From an uncultured Clostridia bacterium (GTDB lineage: Bacteria; Bacillota; Clostridia; Christensenellales; Aristaeellaceae), in the NCBI GenBank assembly GCA_946615495.1, contig CAMOHY010000086.1:1-8025 (forward strand): a stretch of 8,025 nucleotides of DNA, read 5' to 3'. Below the pieces are notes generated by a model. It was not told where the DNA came from. It made no database searches and saw only the letters and a program-made list of their open reading frames with translations. Positions 4,821 through 8,025 of this stretch are shown here, piece by piece. The position numbers and the translations under genes are program-made. The first letter of the stretch is position 1, and the number at the start of each line of letters is the position of its first letter.

Positions 4821-5489
4821 TTATCGAAATAGGGCTGAACCCACGCGCACCATGGTCGCGCCGCAGCGCGCGGCCAGGCCGTAATCCTGGGACATGCCCA
4901 TGGATAGCTCCGTCATATCCGTATTCCCCACAGCTTCCTGCCGGCATTCCTCCAGCAGACGGCGCATGCGGGTAAAATACCCGGTCAAAATGTCCTCTTC
5001 CGCGCCCAGCGGCATCATGGCCATCAGGCCTTTTACCTGAAGGCCAGGCAGGGCCGCGCACAGCCTGAGGAAGGGAAACAATTCCTCCTCCGCGATGCCG
5101 CCCTTTTGCGGCTCCCTTGCAATGTTCACCTGCAAAAGCACTGGCATGCGCAGGCCAGCCTTCTGGGCCTGGCGGTCGATTTCCTGGGCCAGGCTTTCCC
5201 GGTCCAGCGAATGGATCATACACACATCCTTGATGATGTATTTTACCTTGTTGGTTTGCAGCTGGCCGATCAGATGGATGGAAAACTTTCCTTCCAGATA
5301 GGGCAGCTTTTCCCGGATGGACTGCACCCGGTTTTCCCCTATATCTTCCACGCCCATATCCCGCAGGGGCAAAATCTCCTGGGGCGCTGAATACTTGGTT
5401 ACAGCGATCAGCCTGGGGCAGCGGCCCCAAGGCGCGCTTTCCTGCTCCAGGGTCCGCCTGACCCGGCTTACCCTTTCCTCCAGCGTCAT
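4821..5489 (-). CDS. yggS: YggS/YlmE-family PLP-binding protein (PLP homeostasis)
   Basis: A protein of 222 aa, a single-domain fold-type III PLP protein (PLPBP family). The PLP lysine is K32 in LIAVTKY (27-33). Other family blocks are GENRVQ (51-56), IHLIGQLQTNKVKYI (71-85), IHSLDRESLA (92-101), LLQVNIAREPQKGGI (118-132), LMAMMPL (155-161), ELSMGMSQDY (194-203) and ATMVRVGSALF (211-221), the last two shaping the phosphate site. These proteins have no proven enzyme activity and act in vitamin B6 and amino-acid balance. In Bacillota the gene regularly precedes sepF, as here (18-bp gap). Start choice: ATG 5489 is 11 nt from GGAGG (5505-5501), ATG 5498 is only 2 nt from it. I prefer 5489, but 5498 (225 aa) is possible. 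The gene begins within about 30 bp of the preceding stop, so co-transcription is expected. Confidence 0.95.
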   Translation of the reverse strand: MTLEERVSRVRRTLEQESAPWGRCPRLIAVTKYSAPQEILPLRDMGVEDIGENRVQSIREKLPYLEGKFSIHLIGQLQTNKVKYIIKDVCMIHSLDRESLAQEIDRQAQKAGLRMPVLLQVNIAREPQKGGIAEEELFPFLRLCAALPGLQVKGLMAMMPLGAEEDILTGYFTRMRRLLEECRQEAVGNTDMTELSMGMSQDYGLAARCGATMVRVGSALFR

Positions 5490-5500
5490 GGTGTCCATGG

Positions 5501-5507
5501 CCTCCTT
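5501..5507 (-). promoter_or_regulatory. Ribosome binding site of yggS (start-deciding)
   Basis: Minus-strand AAGGAGG is the only strong Shine-Dalgarno near the gene start. Its distance of 2 nt to ATG 5498 is too short and 11 nt to ATG 5489 is slightly long, which makes 5489 the more likely start. Confidence 0.6.
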
Positions 5508-5517
5508 ACGCTCGTCC

Positions 5518-7062
5518 TTAGAACAGGCGCACCGGCACGCCGTCAAACAGCACGCCCGCATTGTCCGGAATCACGTAGGCCGTGGTGCCGTCGTCGGAAA
5601 TCACTTCCACGCCCGTCCAGTACTCCCCGCCCTCGGTGGCCATGATAACGCCCTTGCGGCCGTTCTGCACGTAAATGGCGCGGGAGGGCACCATCAGGCT
5701 GTTCACGTTTTCTCCCAGGCGCACCTGGCAGGAACGCAGATAGAGCACGTTGGGCAGAAAATCCGTATCGTTTACCAGCAGGCGGACCAGCAGTTCGCCG
5801 CCGGACCGGGTGGAGGACAGCACCGTGGCCGTCAGCACGTTGTTATCAAAGCTTTCGATCACCAGGTTGTACGTGCGGCCTTCCACCGGCGTCCAATCCT
5901 TTTCCTGGCAGAGCATGAGCACCACCCATTGCTCCTTGCGCACCATGCGGTAAATATCCGTCGCGTTGCGCACGGCCACGCTGGTTTCCACCTGGGGCGC
6001 GGCGCCGTTGTACATGCCGCGCACCTGGGCGGGAGAAAAGTCCGCGAAGGTGTTCATGTTCAGGGCTTTTTCATACCCGTCGGTGTAAAAGCTTACCAGG
6101 CCGTCCGCCGTGGCGGCAAATTGCTTGGTCCAGGTGGAAATGCGCTGCAGCTGGGTGTTTTCGTCGTCATACAAGCGGCTCAGCTTCTGGTCGTCCGGGT
6201 TTTTTTGCTTGATGTAGATTTGCTGGCTCTGCATGGCTTCCCGGAGAAGCACCTCCTGGCTGCTGATGCTGCCCTTGGCCCCGTGCACCAGCCGCTGCAC
6301 CTCCATGGCGCGGGCCTGCACCTGGCTCATGCGGGAAAGCAGATTATTGTCCGCCGAGGCTCCCGCGATCAGGATTTTGTGGTATTCCTTAATCTGGTTG
6401 CGGTAATTGTTCAGCGTCACCCATTCCTTGGCGTTGAAGCCGGAGGTGTAGATGGTGGCAACCAGGGTGCCCCGGTCCACCTCGTCTCCCTCTTCCACCT
6501 CAAAGTCGATTTGGCTCACGCTCTCCTGCGTAACCACCGTTTCATTGCGCACCAGCACCGCGTCGCCGGTGTATAGGGCGGTCATGGAGCCGTAGCGCAC
6601 ATAGCCGTAGGCCGCGCCGCCGGGAGAGAGCATGCGCAGCGCCGCAAACCCGGCGAAGGCCAGCACGATGAGGGCCAAGGCGATATATCCGCCCTTTCCC
6701 CGGCGCCTGGAGGCGCGGGGCATGCCCGTTTTGGGGACCTGATAACCGCCCGGACGGGGAGAAGCCTGCACGCTTTGCCTGTCCTCCGGGGGCGTTTGGC
6801 CCATGGGGCCGCTTCCCGCCTCGCCTGTATTGCCATAGCCGGGATATGCAAACGGCATTTCTTCCGGCGCCAGCTGGGCCGGGGGCGGCACCTGGCCGGG
6901 CGCGGGGGCCTGCTGGGGCGGGTACGCCCCGCCCGTTTGCCCCGGAACCGGCCGCTGCACCCATTGCTGGCTCGCCGGCAGTTGATTCCAAGGCGGCACG
7001 CCGCCCTGCTCCTGCCCGCCGGAATAACCGTTTTGTGGTTCAAAACCTTGTGGGGGCTGCAT
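5518..7062 (-). CDS. HlyD-like membrane-anchored adaptor protein with low-complexity N-terminus
   Basis: A protein of 514 aa. Residues 1-124 are Pro/Gln/Gly-rich with no predicted fold and end in a basic stretch (RASRRRGKGG, 116-125). One membrane helix follows (about 126-143), so the N-terminus should be cytoplasmic and the rest outside. The outer part resembles periplasmic adaptor (membrane-fusion) proteins: a biotinyl/lipoyl-like half around VSQIDFEVEEGDEVDRGTLV (182-201), a long helical stretch (about 212-315), the return half near ADGLVSFYTDGYE (319-331), then beta-rich sequence including VPSRAIYVQNGRKGVIM (458-474). Such proteins normally couple ABC or RND pumps to the exterior, but no transporter gene is present. 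A gene of this type is a frequent neighbour of yggS-sepF in Clostridia, suggesting an envelope role tied to division. It is the first gene of the run; 19-28 bp separate it from yggS. Adaptor-like fold fairly sure; function unknown. Confidence 0.85.
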   Translation of the reverse strand: MQPPQGFEPQNGYSGGQEQGGVPPWNQLPASQQWVQRPVPGQTGGAYPPQQAPAPGQVPPPAQLAPEEMPFAYPGYGNTGEAGSGPMGQTPPEDRQSVQASPRPGGYQVPKTGMPRASRRRGKGGYIALALIVLAFAGFAALRMLSPGGAAYGYVRYGSMTALYTGDAVLVRNETVVTQESVSQIDFEVEEGDEVDRGTLVATIYTSGFNAKEWVTLNNYRNQIKEYHKILIAGASADNNLLSRMSQVQARAMEVQRLVHGAKGSISSQEVLLREAMQSQQIYIKQKNPDDQKLSRLYDDENTQLQRISTWTKQFAATADGLVSFYTDGYEKALNMNTFADFSPAQVRGMYNGAAPQVETSVAVRNATDIYRMVRKEQWVVLMLCQEKDWTPVEGRTYNLVIESFDNNVLTATVLSSTRSGGELLVRLLVNDTDFLPNVLYLRSCQVRLGENVNSLMVPSRAIYVQNGRKGVIMATEGGEYWTGVEVISDDGTTAYVIPDNAGVLFDGVPVRLF

Positions 7063-7067
7063 GCTTT

Positions 7068-7072
7068 CCTCC
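7068..7072 (-). promoter_or_regulatory. Ribosome binding site fixing the start of the HlyD-like gene
   Basis: Minus-strand GGAGG lies 5 nt before ATG 7062. The frame stays open for 34 more codons upstream, to a TTG at 7164, but that extension is AT-rich leader with no ribosome site of its own. The ATG at 7062 is therefore the start. Confidence 0.85.
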
Positions 7073-7126
7073 GTTTCAAAGGATAACTCTGTTTTATTCG
7101 CGCTTGTATGAAGAAAATCCTTCTTT

Positions 7127-7155
7127 ATTTTACGAAAGTTTTGCAAAATTTGAAA
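7127..7155 (-). promoter_or_regulatory. Candidate promoter for the HlyD-yggS-sepF-yggT-divIVA run
   Basis: On the minus strand a -10-like TAAAAT (7132-7127, 5 of 6 matches) lies 17 nt after a weak -35-like TTTCAA (7155-7150). The whole 7073-7183 spacer is much more AT-rich than its surroundings, as expected for a promoter region. A start near 7120 would give a leader of about 58 nt. The weak -35 suggests low basal activity or need of an activator. Confidence 0.4.
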
Positions 7156-7159
7156 TTTT
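7145..7159. promoter_or_regulatory. 15-bp AT-rich perfect palindrome upstream of the HlyD-like gene
   Basis: AAAATTT-G-AAATTTT is a 7-1-7 perfect dyad overlapping the candidate -35. It could be a dimeric regulator's operator. With no T-run after it and no GC in the stem it is not a convincing terminator for the upstream rel gene. Chance symmetry in AT-rich DNA remains possible. Confidence 0.35.
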
Positions 7160-7183
7160 CCCAAAAAGTGTTATTTCAATTTA

Positions 7184-8025
7184 TCAATTTACGCTGCGGT
7201 AAGCCTCGATCACATCGGAGCGGCGCTGAATTTTGGCCAGGGCGCTGTCCAGCTGTTCGCGGGATTTTACCTGCAGGGTGGTGGTGATATTGCAGGTTTT
7301 GTTCTTGTTGATCTTCACCGCCAGGGCCGTCAGGGGGATGCCCATATCCTCAATATAATTGGTCATTTCGCCCAGCAGGGAAGTGTGGTCGTAGCAGATA
7401 ATCTGGATATTGGCGCTGAAGGTGCCCGCGTCCTCCATGGCCCAGGAAACGGGAATGGCCCGTTCCGGCTCGGTGTGCAGGGCGTTCACGCAGTCGGCCT
7501 TGTGCACGGTCACGCCCCGGCCCCGCGTGATATAGCCCACAATATCGTCGCCGGGCACGGGATTGCAGCACTTGGCAAAGCGCACCAGCATGCCCGGTTC
7601 CCCATGCACATAAATGCCGTGGGTGGGCTTGCCCTTGGGCTCCGCCGGGGGCACCTCCGCCACCAGCGGCACCTTGGGCTGCTGGGGCACATCCTTTTTC
7701 TGCTTTTCATCCATCATGCGGGACAGCACATACACCGCCGCCACCCCGCCGTAGCCGATGGCGCCGTACAGATCGTCCAGCTCCTGGAACATATATTTTT
7801 TCAGCAGCGGCTCGTAATACTCCGGCTTGGTATAATCCCCCAGCTTCACGCCCCGGCGCTTGGCCTCGTGCTCCAGCATTTCACGGCCCTTCTGCACGTT
7901 TTCGCCCCGCAGCTCGCGCTTAAAGAACTGGCGAATCTTGGCCTTGGCCTGCTGGGTCTTAACGATTTTGAGCCAGTCCATGCTGGGGCCCTTGGAGGCG
8001 GAGGAGGTGAGCACCTCCACCCGGT
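7184..8025 (-). CDS. rel: RelA/SpoT-family (p)ppGpp synthetase/hydrolase, C-terminal part (5' end outside window)
   Basis: An open frame of 279 codons running off the right edge; the true start is beyond 8025. The first visible residues VEVLTSSASKGPSMDWLKIV are the end of the TGS domain and the invariant entry to the helical domain of long Rel proteins, followed by AKAKIRQFFKREL. The helical domain continues to about residue 105 of the visible part, then a Pro-rich linker. Next comes the zinc-finger/CC-type domain with AKCCNPVPGD (149-158), GYITRGRGVTVHKADC (162-177) and its Cys-Cys, His and Cys positions intact. A C-terminal ACT domain covers about 200-276. Long Rel enzymes make and degrade (p)ppGpp; the catalytic HD and synthetase domains lie outside the window, so activity cannot be judged. 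The gene ends in TGA at 7186-7184. No clear terminator follows, so some read-through into the division genes is possible. Confidence 0.95.
   Translation of the reverse strand, partial: RVEVLTSSASKGPSMDWLKIVKTQQAKAKIRQFFKRELRGENVQKGREMLEHEAKRRGVKLGDYTKPEYYEPLLKKYMFQELDDLYGAIGYGGVAAVYVLSRMMDEKQKKDVPQQPKVPLVAEVPPAEPKGKPTHGIYVHGEPGMLVRFAKCCNPVPGDDIVGYITRGRGVTVHKADCVNALHTEPERAIPVSWAMEDAGTFSANIQIICYDHTSLLGEMTNYIEDMGIPLTALAVKINKNKTCNITTTLQVKSREQLDSALAKIQRRSDVIEAYRSVN

Noticed and set aside
5317..6576. Long plus-strand open frame antisense to yggS and the HlyD-like gene
   Set aside because: Crosses the boundary of two convincing minus-strand genes, shows the His/Val/Gln-rich composition of a complementary frame and has no recognisable domain.
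7062..7164. N-terminal extension of the HlyD-like protein to a TTG at 7164
   Set aside because: The extension covers the AT-rich promoter/leader and lacks its own ribosome site, whereas ATG 7062 has a perfect GGAGG 5 nt upstream.
7140..7183. Terminator after rel
   Set aside because: The only symmetric element is the AT-only 15-bp palindrome without a following T-run, so it does not meet the form of an intrinsic terminator.

Overview
This window looks like GC-rich chromosomal DNA from a Bacillota (Firmicutes) species, most likely a clostridial gut-type anaerobe. The evidence is the core gene order yggS-sepF-yggT-divIVA, which is the ylm part of the division/cell-wall cluster of Gram-positives, together with strong GGAGG-type ribosome sites, a textbook sigma-A promoter and U-tract intrinsic terminators. 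All convincing genes lie on the minus strand, so transcription runs from the right edge to the left.

From right to left: (1) 8023-7184 is the C-terminal part of a long RelA/SpoT-family (p)ppGpp synthetase/hydrolase, cut by the window edge. (2) After a 121-bp AT-rich gap with a possible promoter and a 15-bp AT palindrome, a closely spaced run of genes begins. It holds a membrane-anchored HlyD-like adaptor (7062-5518), the PLP-binding YggS/YlmE protein (5489-4821), an unusually large SepF (4802-3762), a small YggT/YlmG membrane protein (3721-3464) and DivIVA (3394-2822). A strong intrinsic terminator (2795-2763) follows divIVA. (3) tatD (2726-1959) starts only 36 nt after that terminator's U-tract. 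(4) A perfect-consensus extended -10 promoter (1953-1925) drives a GNAT-like acyltransferase (1886-768) of the YghO type. Its transcript appears to end at an intrinsic terminator at 632-595. (5) The left 770 bp is mostly not classical coding DNA. It holds one possible small gene (528-277) and many stem-loops, including two diverged direct copies of a 36-bp hairpin and two inverted exact 21-bp copies of another hairpin.

The central operon encodes or accompanies the Gram-positive division and polarity machinery. SepF tethers FtsZ to the membrane, DivIVA marks curved membrane and septa, YggT and YggS are usual companions, and the HlyD-like protein is a Clostridia-type neighbour with no transporter partner here. 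The unusual theme is low-complexity sequence. SepF carries long Gln/Tyr/Pro-rich arms on both sides of its folded domain, the HlyD-like protein has about 120 Pro/Gln/Gly-rich residues before its membrane helix, and DivIVA has a Pro/Ala linker between its membrane-binding and coiled-coil parts.

No CRISPR array, tRNA, rRNA or complete insertion sequence was seen. The most notable signals are the SepF architecture and the multi-hairpin block at 69-278. Whether that block is a dispersed repeat or a structured RNA cannot be decided from this window alone.
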